DNA of 64,000 bases from Mycolicibacterium hodleri (GTDB taxonomy: Bacteria; Actinomycetota; Actinomycetes; Mycobacteriales; Mycobacteriaceae): positions 1 to 64,000 of the forward strand of contig NZ_JACKTL010000017.1 in the NCBI RefSeq assembly GCF_025822245.1. The letters are read 5' to 3'. The position numbers and the translations under genes were made by a program. The notes beneath the pieces were generated by a model. The model was not told the DNA's origin and made no database searches. It was given only the letters and a program-made list of their open reading frames with translations. Positions 46,632 to 54,893 of the stretch are shown here, in pieces. Position 1 is the stretch's first letter. Every line of letters starts with the position of its first letter.

Positions 46632-48077
46632 ATGTCTGCACCACCCAAGCCCACCGGGTCCTCGACCCAGGCACCGACCGACGCCGGACTGCGTCGCGGC
46701 GTGATGTCCGCCCCCGAGGTGTCCGCCCAGGCGATCGCGAACATCGCGCCGAGCGCGGTGATCGCGTTCACCGCGGCGGCCATCTACGTCGGCGCCGGCA
46801 ACGGCACCGTGCTGTCGTTCGTGCTCGCCACGCTGGTCATCCTGGCGGTCGGCTATTGCGTAGTGGTCTTCGCGCGCAAGCACGCCTCGGCGGGCTCGCT
46901 GTACACCTACGTCGCCAAGGGGCTCGGCCCCACCGGCGCCTACCTCGCGGGGGTCGCCCTGGTCGTCGGTTGCTGGGGCATCACCGCCGGCTCACTCGGC
47001 GGTGCGGTGTCCTACATGAACCAGTTCCTGGTGCTCCTCGGGGTGCCCGCCACCGGAATCGGTTGGCAGATGGGGCTTGCCGTCGTGCTCGGCGGCCTAG
47101 CGACACTGTTCACCATCCGCGGGATCCGGCTCTCGGCACGGGTGTCGCTGGTGCTGGAGTTGGTGTCGGTCACCATCATCGTGATCCTGCTGGTGCTCGC
47201 CCTCGTCTGGGCCGGTCCCAACGCCTGGGACCCCTCGCAGTTCAGCCTGCAGGGTGCACCCCTTCAGGGCGTGGCCGCGGGAATGGTGCTCGGCATCCTC
47301 GGCTTCGTCGGGTTCTCCTCGGCCGACGCCCTCGGCCGCGAAGCCAAGAATCCTTACACCACGATTCCTCGGGCGATCATGTGGAGCGCCGTCACCGTCG
47401 GGGTCCTCTACGTGTTCGCCGCGTACACCCAGATCGCGGTGCTCGGCGACGGACTCGCCGACAGCGCCAGCCCGCTGGAGGACATCGCGACGCTCATCGG
47501 CATGCCGTCGTGGTTCGCCCCGATCCTCACGTTCGGCGTCGGCGCGTCCTTCTTCGCCGTCGTCGTCGCACCGCTCAACGTGGTGGGCCGCATCGTCTAC
47601 GTGATGGGCAAGGAGGGCGTGGTCGCCGACCACTTCGGCCGCACCCACGACCGCCACCTGACACCGCATCGGGTCCTGCTGATCGCCGGCCCGACGGCGA
47701 TCGTCCTGAACCTGGTGTTGCTCGCGACGAGCGTCGACCCGATGGAGATCGTCGTGTGGGTGGACACCTACGGCACCTACGGCTACATGGTCGCCTACGC
47801 GCTCGTGGCGATCGCCTGCGTGGTCTACACGCGGCGCGAGGGCATGCCGAACGGCCTGGTGTGGACGTGCGCAATCGTCGTCGTCCTGGCGATGGCCTAC
47901 GTGTTCTTCGCCAACGTCTGGCCGGTGCCGGCCTGGCCGTTGAACGTCATCCCGTATCTGTTCCTCGCCACCATGCTCGCGGCGGTCGCCTGGTACCGGT
48001 ACCGCGTGGCGCGGCGACCGGAGATCGTCGCCAACATCGGCAACACCGAGACCGACGTCCTGGAGGGCGTCGGCTAG
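46632..48077 (+). CDS. APC-family amino acid/amine permease
   Basis: A 481-residue transporter with about 12 membrane spans. It has the first-helix IAPSAVIAFTAAAIYVGAG region, the conserved ASAGSLYTYVAKGLGPTGAYLAG motif (cited by ends ASAGSLYTY and GAYLAG) and FVGFSSADALGREAKNPYTTIPRAI (cited as GFSSADALGREA) in the helix 6 region, all typical of the amino acid-polyamine-organocation family. The substrate is probably an amine or amino acid, likely the feedstock of the neighbouring dehydrogenase. ATG 46632 has a ggagacc site upstream. Confidence 0.9.
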   Translation: MSAPPKPTGSSTQAPTDAGLRRGVMSAPEVSAQAIANIAPSAVIAFTAAAIYVGAGNGTVLSFVLATLVILAVGYCVVVFARKHASAGSLYTYVAKGLGPTGAYLAGVALVVGCWGITAGSLGGAVSYMNQFLVLLGVPATGIGWQMGLAVVLGGLATLFTIRGIRLSARVSLVLELVSVTIIVILLVLALVWAGPNAWDPSQFSLQGAPLQGVAAGMVLGILGFVGFSSADALGREAKNPYTTIPRAIMWSAVTVGVLYVFAAYTQIAVLGDGLADSASPLEDIATLIGMPSWFAPILTFGVGASFFAVVVAPLNVVGRIVYVMGKEGVVADHFGRTHDRHLTPHRVLLIAGPTAIVLNLVLLATSVDPMEIVVWVDTYGTYGYMVAYALVAIACVVYTRREGMPNGLVWTCAIVVVLAMAYVFFANVWPVPAWPLNVIPYLFLATMLAAVAWYRYRVARRPEIVANIGNTETDVLEGVG

Positions 48078-48085
48078 GAGAGACC

Positions 48086-48143
48086 CGCGAGTTTGGGCGC
48101 GCTAACGTTCGGTGACCGATCGTTAGCGCGCGCCGAACTCGCG
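48086..48143. terminator. Long imperfect hairpin after the APC permease
   Basis: Arm 48086-48107 (cgcgagtt...gcgcgctaacg) pairs with 48121-48143 (cgttagcgcgc...aactcgcg) with a small internal mismatch. The loop holds a second small palindrome (cggtgaccg). It begins 9 bp after the permease stop, so it probably ends or protects that mRNA. It overlaps the earliest possible start of the next gene. Confidence 0.7.
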
Positions 48144-48614
48144 AGGGGGCAAGTCATCGAAGCCACACTCACGAGGTGGGCGATCGGCGCCCTTGGCGTG
48201 TTGGCCATCGCCGTGGCCCTCCTCCTTCCCTGGTACACCGCGCAGGCGGTGGGCGGATCGGCCGACATGGCGGGGTGGGGCGCCTGGACGGTCAGCGGCG
48301 ACGTCGACGCCGGACTGCGGCCGCTACCCCTGGGGCTCCTGGTCCTCCCGGCCGCGGGAGCGATGGTCTACGGCGCGGTGCGCAGCGCCTTCGGCCTCGC
48401 CGTCGTCGGCGCCATGGCCACCTTCGCGGCGGCGATCCTGCCGTTCCTGGTCATGCGTGCGGTCGACCGGCACGTCCCCGGCAGCGGCTCGGTGGCCGTC
48501 GAGGTGGCCGAGGCCCCGCTGGCCCTGCTCGCGGTCGGGTTCGTCGCGACGGTCGTCTGCTGGATCGGCTACGCGCGCTGCGTGCTTCGGCCCTCGCCCC
48601 GGCAGGCCTCGTGA
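48093..48614 (+). CDS. Small four-span membrane protein
   Basis: Function unknown. The protein has four hydrophobic spans (WAIGALGVLAIAVALLL; PLGLLVLPAAGAMVYG; AVVGAMATFAAAILPFLV; LALLAVGFVATVVCWIG) and short loops. The start is doubtful: TTG 48093 lies inside the hairpin at 48086-48143. The only good ribosome-binding site (gaggggg, 48143-48148) is not followed by an in-frame ATG, GTG or TTG at normal distance, and the next, GTG 48198, is inside the first span. The stop overlaps the start of the acetyltransferase gene as GTGA, so the two are translationally coupled. Confidence 0.7.
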   Translation: MGALTFGDRSLARAELARGQVIEATLTRWAIGALGVLAIAVALLLPWYTAQAVGGSADMAGWGAWTVSGDVDAGLRPLPLGLLVLPAAGAMVYGAVRSAFGLAVVGAMATFAAAILPFLVMRAVDRHVPGSGSVAVEVAEAPLALLAVGFVATVVCWIGYARCVLRPSPRQAS

Positions 48615-49165
48615 CCACGCTGACCGCGCTGCGGATCGACGCCGGCGACGTGGTGCTGCGCAAGGCCCGCGACGAAGACCGCCGGTCGATCATCGATCAC
48701 CTCGTCGACCCCGACGTCCACGCCCACCTCGGCGGACCTCAGCCCCGCCCGGTCGTCACGCGCGACCTCGACGAAGCCGGCGTCACCGCCGCGACGGACT
48801 CGGCGGGTTCCTACGTCATCGCCGACAAGGAGACCGACACGTTCATCGGCACGGTGTCGCTGACCCGTCGCGGCCTTCACCACCCCGGTCACCTCGGGCC
48901 GTCCGGCGAGGAACTCGAGCTGGCCTACACCCTGGACCGTCGGTTCTGGGGCCGCGGCCTGGCCTACCAGGCGGCCATCGCCCTGCTCCGGACCGCGGCC
49001 GCCGAACTTCGCGACGAGCCGGTCATCGTGGTCACCCAGAGCGCCAACACCCGATCGCTGAACCTGGCGCAGCGACTCGGTTTCGTCCCCACCATGACGT
49101 TCGAGGAGTTCGGCGAGCAGCAGACGCTGGCGGTCGCGAATCTGGGCCGGTTTCGAGCGCCCTAA
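48611..49165 (+). CDS. GNAT-family acetyltransferase
   Basis: A 184-residue GNAT enzyme of the RimJ/RimL type. It has an N-terminal LRKARDEDRRSIIDHLVDP segment, the acceptor-binding ELELAYTLDRRFWGRGLAYQA motif (cited by its core RFWGRGLAYQ) that carries the acetyl-CoA pyrophosphate loop, and TQSANTRSLNLAQRLGF near the end. The acetyl acceptor is unknown. GTG 48611 overlaps the previous stop. The SDR gene begins 10 bp downstream. Confidence 0.87.
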   Translation: MTTLTALRIDAGDVVLRKARDEDRRSIIDHLVDPDVHAHLGGPQPRPVVTRDLDEAGVTAATDSAGSYVIADKETDTFIGTVSLTRRGLHHPGHLGPSGEELELAYTLDRRFWGRGLAYQAAIALLRTAAAELRDEPVIVVTQSANTRSLNLAQRLGFVPTMTFEEFGEQQTLAVANLGRFRAP

Positions 49166-49175
49166 GCTCTGGGCC

Positions 49176-50048
49176 GTGAGTAAGAATCCGCTTCGCCGTC
49201 TGTCCGAAACCCTGCTGCTGGCCAGCATGCGGCCCCCGCTGGCCGCCCAGTTGTTCGGGCCGCGGCACGAGGTCGACCCCGCCGGCAAGCGGATCCTGGT
49301 CACCGGAGCCTCGTCGGGAATCGGTGAAGCCGGGGCGCTCAAGCTCGCCGCCCATGGCGCGCGGGTGATCGTGGTCGCCCGCAGAAGGGAACTGCTCGAC
49401 ACGGTCGTCGAGCGGATCGAGGCGGCCGGTGGCGAGGCGACCGCGATCGCCTGCGACCTGTCCGACCTCGACGCCGTCGACGCCCTGGTGGCCGACGTCG
49501 ACGAACGGTTCGGCGGGGTCGACGTCCTGATCAACAACGCGGGCAGGTCCATTCGCCGACCGCTGGCCGAATCGCTGGACCGGTGGCACGACGTCGAGCG
49601 GACCATGGCGTTGAACTACTATTCGCCGCTGCGGCTGATCCGCGGCTTCGGACCGGGCATGCGGGAGCGCCGCGACGGTCACGTCGTGAACGTCTCGACG
49701 TGGGGCGTGCTGAACGAGTCGTCGCCGCTGTTCGCCGTGTACAACGCCTCGAAGGCGGCGCTGACCGCCGTCAGCCGCGTCGTCGAGACCGAATGGGGCA
49801 ACGAGGGCGTGCACTCGACGACGCTGTTCTACCCGTTGGTCAAGACGCCCATGATCGCGCCCACCCGGGCCTACGACGGGTTGCCGGGCCTGTCGGCCGA
49901 CGAAGCCGCGGACTGGATGGTCACCGCCGTCCGGCGCCGGCCGGTCCGCATCGCCCCCCGCATGGCCGTCACCGCGCACGCCGTGAACAGCTTCGCGCCG
50001 GCCGCGGTGGACGCGGTGATGAAGCGCCAGCACGTCCAACCTACGTAG
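49176..50048 (+). CDS. Short-chain dehydrogenase/reductase (Rv0547c-like)
   Basis: A 290-residue SDR with an N-terminal extension of about 35 residues before the NADP motif VTGASSGIGEAG. Further motifs are INNAGRSI, the catalytic Ser in VVNVSTWG and YNASK. The extended N-terminus and C-terminal region after residue 240 resemble mycobacterial lipid-processing SDRs. It corresponds by position to Rv0547c. GTG 49176 follows the acetyltransferase by 10 bp. Confidence 0.88.
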   Translation: MSKNPLRRLSETLLLASMRPPLAAQLFGPRHEVDPAGKRILVTGASSGIGEAGALKLAAHGARVIVVARRRELLDTVVERIEAAGGEATAIACDLSDLDAVDALVADVDERFGGVDVLINNAGRSIRRPLAESLDRWHDVERTMALNYYSPLRLIRGFGPGMRERRDGHVVNVSTWGVLNESSPLFAVYNASKAALTAVSRVVETEWGNEGVHSTTLFYPLVKTPMIAPTRAYDGLPGLSADEAADWMVTAVRRRPVRIAPRMAVTAHAVNSFAPAAVDAVMKRQHVQPT

Positions 50049-50244
50049 ACGTGGCGTCCAGGGATGCGTCCTCGTGGACGGTCCCGCGCGCGACGCTTGG
50101 CGCGTTTTCGACACCAGGGCCGTGGAATCCGTGGCTGCAGGTGACATCACGACCGTGATGCGCGGGACGGGCGTAGCGCCGGCGCGAACACGTACCCGAG
50201 ACGGAGACGGCGGCGGCTCGTCGGCCTCGTGTTAGAACCGTGGC

Positions 50245-50631
50245 ATGGAGATCCTGGCGAGTCGCGTGTTGTTTCGGCCCGCCGACTACGAGCGGTCGCT
50301 GGCCTTCTATCGCGACGCCATCGGCCTGGCCATCGCCCGTGAGTACGGATCCGGCACGGTGTTCCACGCCGGTCAGTCGTTGGTCGAACTCGCCGGCCAC
50401 GGACGGCGGGAGTCCGGGGCGCCCCCCTTCCCGGGCGCGCTGTGGTTGCAGGTGCGCGACGTCTACGCCACCCAGGCCGAGCTCGAGCGCCGCGGCGTGA
50501 CGATCGCCAGGGCGGCCGCCGAGGAACCGTGGGGTCTCCACGAGATGCACGTCGACGATCCGGACGGCGTCACCCTGATCTTCGTTCAGGTGCCCGACAC
50601 CCACCCGCTGCGCCGCGACCCCAGAAACTGA
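50245..50631 (+). CDS. VOC-family (glyoxalase/dioxygenase-type) protein
   Basis: A 128-residue single-domain vicinal-oxygen-chelate protein, positionally Rv0546c. It has the paired beta-alpha-beta-beta-beta modules beginning VLFRPADYERSLAFYRDAIGL (cited as DYERSLAFYRDAIG) and ending WGLHEMHVDDPDGVTLIF (cited as HVDDPDG), with conserved metal-side Glu/His positions. Could be a glyoxalase, a resistance protein or an isomerase. About 200 bp separate it from the SDR gene, so it probably has its own promoter. Confidence 0.86.
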   Translation: MEILASRVLFRPADYERSLAFYRDAIGLAIAREYGSGTVFHAGQSLVELAGHGRRESGAPPFPGALWLQVRDVYATQAELERRGVTIARAAAEEPWGLHEMHVDDPDGVTLIFVQVPDTHPLRRDPRN

Positions 50632-50667
50632 CACGTCCCCCCGGCTCCGGAGAGCCGAGGGGACGTG
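50632..50667. terminator. Bidirectional terminator hairpin
   Basis: Stem cacgtcccc/ggggacgtg (9 bp) extended by ggct/agcc around a 6-base loop. It begins at the VOC stop and lies between this gene and the convergent DUF3349 gene. Confidence 0.8.
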
Positions 50668-50681
50668 CGGTGCAACGACTT

Positions 50682-50987
50682 TCAGTGCGACGCGGTCGCC
50701 AACGGCCAGCCGACCGACGCCAGTCGCGACGCGACCTGGTGGATCTCCTCGGGGTTGGGCTCCTTGTCGATCACGCCCTGGACCGCGGCGCGGATCTCGT
50801 CCTCGGTCACCGTGTCGCCGTTGATCGACTTCAGGATCGACTGGGCGGCCTCGACGACCTCGTCCTCGGTGAGCGACCGCTTCAGCAGCGCCAGCAGCGG
50901 GAAGTAGTCCTTGGGCGGCACGCCCTCGGGGTAACCCGCGTTGAGCCAGTTGACGACGTTTTCCATGGCGGACTTGTTCTCGGTCAT
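50682..50987 (-). CDS. DUF3349 protein, pitA-operon copy
   Basis: A small soluble protein of 101 residues (Rv0543c family). The helical NVVNWLNAGYPEGVPPKDYFPLLALLKRSL motif (cited by ends NWLNAGYPEGVP and LLALLKR) is the family hallmark, and the C-terminus WPLATASH matches the GWPL ending of its paralogue at 52800-53126. Function unknown. It is the last gene of the pitA-membrane protein-DUF3349 run on the minus strand, 7 bp after its neighbour. Confidence 0.88.
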   Translation of the reverse strand: MTENKSAMENVVNWLNAGYPEGVPPKDYFPLLALLKRSLTEDEVVEAAQSILKSINGDTVTEDEIRAAVQGVIDKEPNPEEIHQVASRLASVGWPLATASH

Positions 50988-50994
50988 GTGTGTC

Positions 50995-51276
50995 CTAGCT
51001 CGGGAGGAAGGCGACGGGGTTGAAGCCGAAGTGGTGCTGGATGGTGCCCTTGGTGATGTACAGGATCGCGATCACGATCACCGCTGCGACGAGGGCGAAC
51101 AGCAGCAGACCGGCAACCTTGAGCGCCGGGTTCGGTGCGGTGGTCGTTCCGTCGGTCTGGACTCCGCCCGATCCCTTCGAGAAGGCCACCAGCCCGACGG
51201 CGAAGATCGCCGGCAGACCTGCGCCGAGGATCAGTCCGACGGCCAGCACCTTGAGAAGTGCTTCCACATAAGTCAT
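50995..51276 (-). CDS. Small membrane protein (Rv0544c-like)
   Basis: A 93-residue protein with two membrane spans, residues about 8-30 (LAVGLILGAGLPAIFAVGLVAFS, cited by ends LAVGLIL and VGLVAFS) and 50-75 (VAGLLLFALVAAVIVIAIL). Its C-terminus is FGFNPVAFLPS. Unknown function. It always lies beside pitA in mycobacteria as I recall, so a role with the phosphate transporter is likely. It begins 26 bp after the pitA stop. Confidence 0.85.
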   Translation of the reverse strand: MTYVEALLKVLAVGLILGAGLPAIFAVGLVAFSKGSGGVQTDGTTTAPNPALKVAGLLLFALVAAVIVIAILYITKGTIQHHFGFNPVAFLPS

Positions 51277-51302
51277 GTCAGTTCCCTAATTCTCGTGCCG
51301 GA

Positions 51303-52547
51303 TCAGACCGAGGCCGTCGGCTGGTCGACGACCTTCTTGCGCTCGCTGGCGGGCACCACGGAGTTGCTCGTGTCGTCCCAGTCGGCGTTGACGTTGTTGT
51401 GGTCGACCTTCTGCTGCTGGGCACGCCAGTACATGAAGCCGGACAGCCCGACCAGGATGACGAAGATGACGCCGTCACCGGCGAGATCGTTTCCGGTCAG
51501 CGACTTGATGCCATCCGACAGCCAGTAGGACAGCGCTCCGACGAGCGCGGCGGAGGGCAGGGTGATCAGCCAGGCGGCCGCCATCCGGCCCGCGACGGCC
51601 CAGCGCACCTGCGCGCCCGGCTTGCCGACACCGCTACCGAGGATGGAGCCCGTGGCGACGTGGGTCGTGGACAGTGCCATGCCGGCGGCGCTGGAGCTCA
51701 GGATGATCGCCGCGGAGGACGCCTCTGCGGCCAAGCCCTGAGGCGACTCGATTTCGACGAGGCCCTTGCCGAGCGTGCGGATGACGCGCCAGCCGCCGAT
51801 GTAGGTGCCGAGGCCGATGGCCAGTGCGCACGAGGCGATGACCCAGATCGGGAGGCCGTCTTCCTTCACGTTGCCGGTGAGGTGGCCGGTGGTGATCAGC
51901 GCCAAGGCGATGACACCCATGGTCTTCTGCGCGTCGTTGGTGCCGTGCGACAGCGCGACGAGGGACGCGGTGGCGATCTGGCCCCAGCGGAAGCCGTCTT
52001 CACGGCGCTTCTTCGCGACGTTGCGGGTCAGGCGGTAGACGATCCAGGTGCCGCACGCCGCGACGAGGCCCGCGATGAAGGGCGCGGCGAGCGCGGGCAG
52101 GATGACCTTGCCGAACACGCCGCTCCAGTTGACCCCCGCCATGCCGAGCGCGGCCAGACCGGCGCCGATCAGCCCGCCGAACAGGGCGTGCGACGAGCTC
52201 GACGGAATGCCGAAGAGCCACGTCAGCAGGTTCCAGAGGATTCCGCCGATGAGGCCGGAGAAGATGATGGTGAGGCCGGTGGAGGGGTCGATGCCCGCCA
52301 GAAGCGATCCCGACTTGCTGTCCTGGATCTTGAGGACCGAGGTGGTGACCGTGATGGCGACCTCGACCGAGAGGAACGCGCCGACGAGGTTCAGGATGCC
52401 CGCCAGGATGACGGCGGTCTTCGGCTTCAGCGCATTGGTGGCGATCGACGTCGCCATGGCGTTGCCAGTGTCGTGGAAGCCGTTGGTGAAGTCGAAGGCC
52501 AGCGCGGTGGCTATCAACAGCACCAAGATGATCATGGTTGTGTCCAT
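51303..52547 (-). CDS. pitA: Low-affinity inorganic phosphate transporter PitA
   Basis: A 414-residue PiT-family transporter with about ten spans (Rv0545c counterpart). The duplicated family signature is seen as FDFTNGFHDTGNAMATSI in the N-half and SHGTNDAQKTMGV in the C-half, with the SSSSHALFGGLIG segment between. Moves phosphate, as a metal-phosphate complex with protons, across the plasma membrane. ATG 52547 (MDTTMIILV) or 52535. A candidate PHO box lies 94-115 bp upstream. It leads an operon with the small membrane protein and DUF3349. Confidence 0.93.
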   Translation of the reverse strand: MDTTMIILVLLIATALAFDFTNGFHDTGNAMATSIATNALKPKTAVILAGILNLVGAFLSVEVAITVTTSVLKIQDSKSGSLLAGIDPSTGLTIIFSGLIGGILWNLLTWLFGIPSSSSHALFGGLIGAGLAALGMAGVNWSGVFGKVILPALAAPFIAGLVAACGTWIVYRLTRNVAKKRREDGFRWGQIATASLVALSHGTNDAQKTMGVIALALITTGHLTGNVKEDGLPIWVIASCALAIGLGTYIGGWRVIRTLGKGLVEIESPQGLAAEASSAAIILSSSAAGMALSTTHVATGSILGSGVGKPGAQVRWAVAGRMAAAWLITLPSAALVGALSYWLSDGIKSLTGNDLAGDGVIFVILVGLSGFMYWRAQQQKVDHNNVNADWDDTSNSVVPASERKKVVDQPTASV

Positions 52548-52640
52548 GGCTGTGATTGTGAGGCTTCTCAGGATGTTTTGACCAGCCGGTGACGCCGCGA
52601 AAGACGGCTCTCAGCTGGGCGTTTGCCGATCCCACGGAGC

Positions 52641-52662
52641 TGTTCATCCGATGTTCACCCAA
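52641..52662. promoter_or_regulatory. Candidate PHO box (RegX3/PhoP-type direct repeat)
   Basis: Two 11-nt direct repeats, tgttcatccga (52641-52651) and tgttcacccaa (52652-52662), fit the actinobacterial PHO-box pattern GTTCAnnnnnn repeated every 11 bases. The site lies between pitA and the divergent DUF3349-menE pair, so either side could be controlled by phosphate. Confidence 0.55.
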
Positions 52663-52799
52663 AGGGCGGGGCGCGTTCTCCTTCGAAGCCGAAAACTTCG
52701 GTCGGTGCCCCGGGGGACGGACATCGTCTCGGCGGACAACTACCATCGACACATCGCCGCGGCTGGGTCCCCGTCGCGGAACGAAGGGGAAGTCGACTC

Positions 52800-53126
52800 G
52801 TGAATGCATTCGTCGCAAAGATCGTGGCGTGGATCACCGCCGGGTATCCCGAGGGCGTGCCAGGCCCCGACCGGGTACCGCTCATGTCGCTGCTGAACCG
52901 GCGCCTGTCCAACGACGAGGTGAAGGCCGTGGCGGAGGGGCTGATGGACCGTGGAGAGTTCGATCGCGTCGACATCGGGGTGTTCATCACGCAGATGACC
53001 GACGAACTCCCCCGGGAGGAGGACGTCGAACGGGTCCGGGAACGTCTGGCGGCGAAGGGCTGGCCGCTCGACGACCCCCGCGCCGACGACGCGACGATCA
53101 CAGACGACGGCGAGGGCTCCGCATAG
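52800..53126 (+). CDS. DUF3349 protein, menE-linked copy
   Basis: A 108-residue paralogue of the protein at 50682-50987. It shares the KIVAWITAGYPEGVPGPDRVPLMSLLNRRL core (cited as WITAGYPEGVP and LLNRRLSNDE) and a GWPLDDP ending, and adds an acidic tail (DDATITDDGEGSA). GTG 52800. Unknown function. It ends in TAG at 53124-53126, overlapping the apparent menE start region, so it should be co-translated with menE. Confidence 0.85.
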   Translation: MNAFVAKIVAWITAGYPEGVPGPDRVPLMSLLNRRLSNDEVKAVAEGLMDRGEFDRVDIGVFITQMTDELPREEDVERVRERLAAKGWPLDDPRADDATITDDGEGSA

Positions 53127-54271
53127 CCACCCTGCGCGCAGTCGTCATTCCGCCGGTCCCCTCGCCCGAGCCATTGCTCGCGGTGCTCGAAGGCGTTCTC
53201 GACGGTCGCGATTCGGCGATCCTCCCGGTCCCCGCCGACGTTCGGTCGGCGGAGTCGTCGACGTCGTCGCTCGGGATCGGCGAGGACGTCGACGACGACG
53301 TCGCAGTCGTGGTGTCCACCTCCGGCACGACCGGGGTACCGAAGGGCGCCATGCTCACCGCGGCCGCCCTGATCGCCAGCGCGTCGGCCACCCACGACAG
53401 GATCGGCGGCCCCGGCACCTGGTTGCTGGCACTGCCCGCCCATCACGTCGCCGGATTGCAGGTGATGGTGCGCAGCCTCTTGGCGGGCACCATCCCGGTG
53501 GCCGTGGACCCGAGCTTCGACGTCTCCGAATTGCCTTACGCCGTCGAGTCGTTGGGGTCGGGACCGCGGTACACGTCCCTCGTGGCGGTACAACTGGCCA
53601 AGGCGCTCGGCGACCCGGCCGCCACCGCGGCGCTGGCCGAGCTCGACGCCGTTCTCATCGGAGGCGGTCCGATGCCCGCGACGGTCGGCGAGGCGGCCGC
53701 GGCCGCGGGCATCCGAGTGGTTCGCACCTACGGCATGAGCGAAACCGCGGGCGGCTGCGTCTACGACGGCGTGCCGCTGGACGGCGTGCGGCTTCGCCTC
53801 GACGACGGCCGGGTCATGCTCGGTGGGGCCACCCTGGCGAAGGGCTACCGCCATCCGACGGAGCCCGACCCGTTCGCCGAACCGGGCTGGTTTCGCACCG
53901 ACGACCTTGGCGCCGTTGACGATTCGGGCGTACTGCGCATACTGGGGCGCGCCGACGACGCGATCGGCACCGGCGGACTCACCGTCCTGCCGCAGTTGGT
54001 CGAGGCCGCCCTCGCGACACACCCCGCCATCGCCGACTGCGCCGTGTTCGGGGTGACCGACGAACGACTGGGCCAGCGCGTGACCGCCGCGATCGTCCTG
54101 GCCGGCCCAGGCACCTCCCCCACGGTGGCCGAGCTGCGGGCCCACGTCGAGCAGACCCTGGACGGAACCGCCGCTCCCCGCGAGGTGCACGTCGTCGACG
54201 AGCTGCCCCGGCGCGGCATCGGCAAGCTCGACAGACGTGAGCTCTCAAAAAGATTCGACACCGGTGGATGA
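53123..54271 (+). CDS. menE: o-Succinylbenzoate-CoA ligase MenE (start codon anomalous)
   Basis: ANL-superfamily ligase activating o-succinylbenzoate for MenB (Rv0542c counterpart), about 380 residues, short for the superfamily as mycobacterial MenE is. P-loop VSTSGTTGVPKGAML, TYGMSETAGGCVYDGVPLDG (cited as YGMSETAGG), WFRTDDLGAVDDSG and the C-terminal catalytic Lys in RRGIGKLDRREL are present. The family-like N-terminus (ATLRAVVIPP) directly follows an ATA codon at 53123. No ATG, GTG or TTG exists in frame nearby upstream; the nearest downstream are TTG 53174 and GTG 53183. The ATA overlaps the TAG of the preceding gene as ATAG. A gaggg site lies at 53112-53116. The start given is therefore provisional. 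Confidence 0.88.
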   Translation: MATLRAVVIPPVPSPEPLLAVLEGVLDGRDSAILPVPADVRSAESSTSSLGIGEDVDDDVAVVVSTSGTTGVPKGAMLTAAALIASASATHDRIGGPGTWLLALPAHHVAGLQVMVRSLLAGTIPVAVDPSFDVSELPYAVESLGSGPRYTSLVAVQLAKALGDPAATAALAELDAVLIGGGPMPATVGEAAAAAGIRVVRTYGMSETAGGCVYDGVPLDGVRLRLDDGRVMLGGATLAKGYRHPTEPDPFAEPGWFRTDDLGAVDDSGVLRILGRADDAIGTGGLTVLPQLVEAALATHPAIADCAVFGVTDERLGQRVTAAIVLAGPGTSPTVAELRAHVEQTLDGTAAPREVHVVDELPRRGIGKLDRRELSKRFDTGG

Positions 54272-54278
54272 TGGGTAC

Positions 54279-54893
54279 ATGCGCCGTGAAGTCACCACCG
54301 TCGAGGATTTGCGAGCCGTAGTCGGACATCCCGCACCGCCAGCCGCCAACAAGGTGAAGGACCGGTTGTCCGAGGCCCAGCGGGACTGGCTCGCCCATTC
54401 GCCGCTCGGCTTCGTCGCGACCACCGACGCCGACGGCCGCCTGGACGTCTCGCCCAAGGGGGACCCGCCGGGCTTCGTCCACGTCGTCGACGACACCACC
54501 ATCGCGATTCCCGAGCGACCCGGCAACAGGCGCGTCGACGGCCTCGTCAACGTGCTGCAGCGCCCGCGCGTCGGCACGGTGTTCCTGATCCCCGGTCGAG
54601 GGGACACGCTCAGAATCAACGGCACCGCGCGGATCATGGCCGACGCCGGCTACTTCGACGCGATGGCGGTCGACGGCAAGCGACCAGTCCTGGCGCTGGA
54701 GATCGACGTCGACGAGGTGTTCTTCCACTGCCCAAAGGCATTCCTGCGGTCCGACGCCTGGAAGCCCGAGACGTGGGACCCCAGCGCCGTGCCCAGCGTG
54801 GCCCAACTCGCGAAGGCCATCAAACCGGATGTGAGCGATCGAGAGCTCACCGAGTACTACGCCGAGGAGAACATGCGAAAGATCCTGTACTGA
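54279..54893 (+). CDS. PPOX-class FMN flavoprotein (MSMEG_1061 type)
   Basis: A 204-residue split-barrel flavin-binding protein of the pyridoxamine-phosphate-oxidase-like class, resembling the M. smegmatis protein in the same neighbourhood. Motifs: LGFVATTDADGRLDVSPKGDPPGFV (cited as FVATTDADGRLDVSP), IAIPERPGNRRVDGLVN (FMN phosphate side) and GTVFLIPGRGDTLRINGTA. The oxidised substrate is unknown. ATG 54279 was preferred over the earlier in-frame 54237, which would overlap menE. Confidence 0.86.
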   Translation: MRREVTTVEDLRAVVGHPAPPAANKVKDRLSEAQRDWLAHSPLGFVATTDADGRLDVSPKGDPPGFVHVVDDTTIAIPERPGNRRVDGLVNVLQRPRVGTVFLIPGRGDTLRINGTARIMADAGYFDAMAVDGKRPVLALEIDVDEVFFHCPKAFLRSDAWKPETWDPSAVPSVAQLAKAIKPDVSDRELTEYYAEENMRKILY

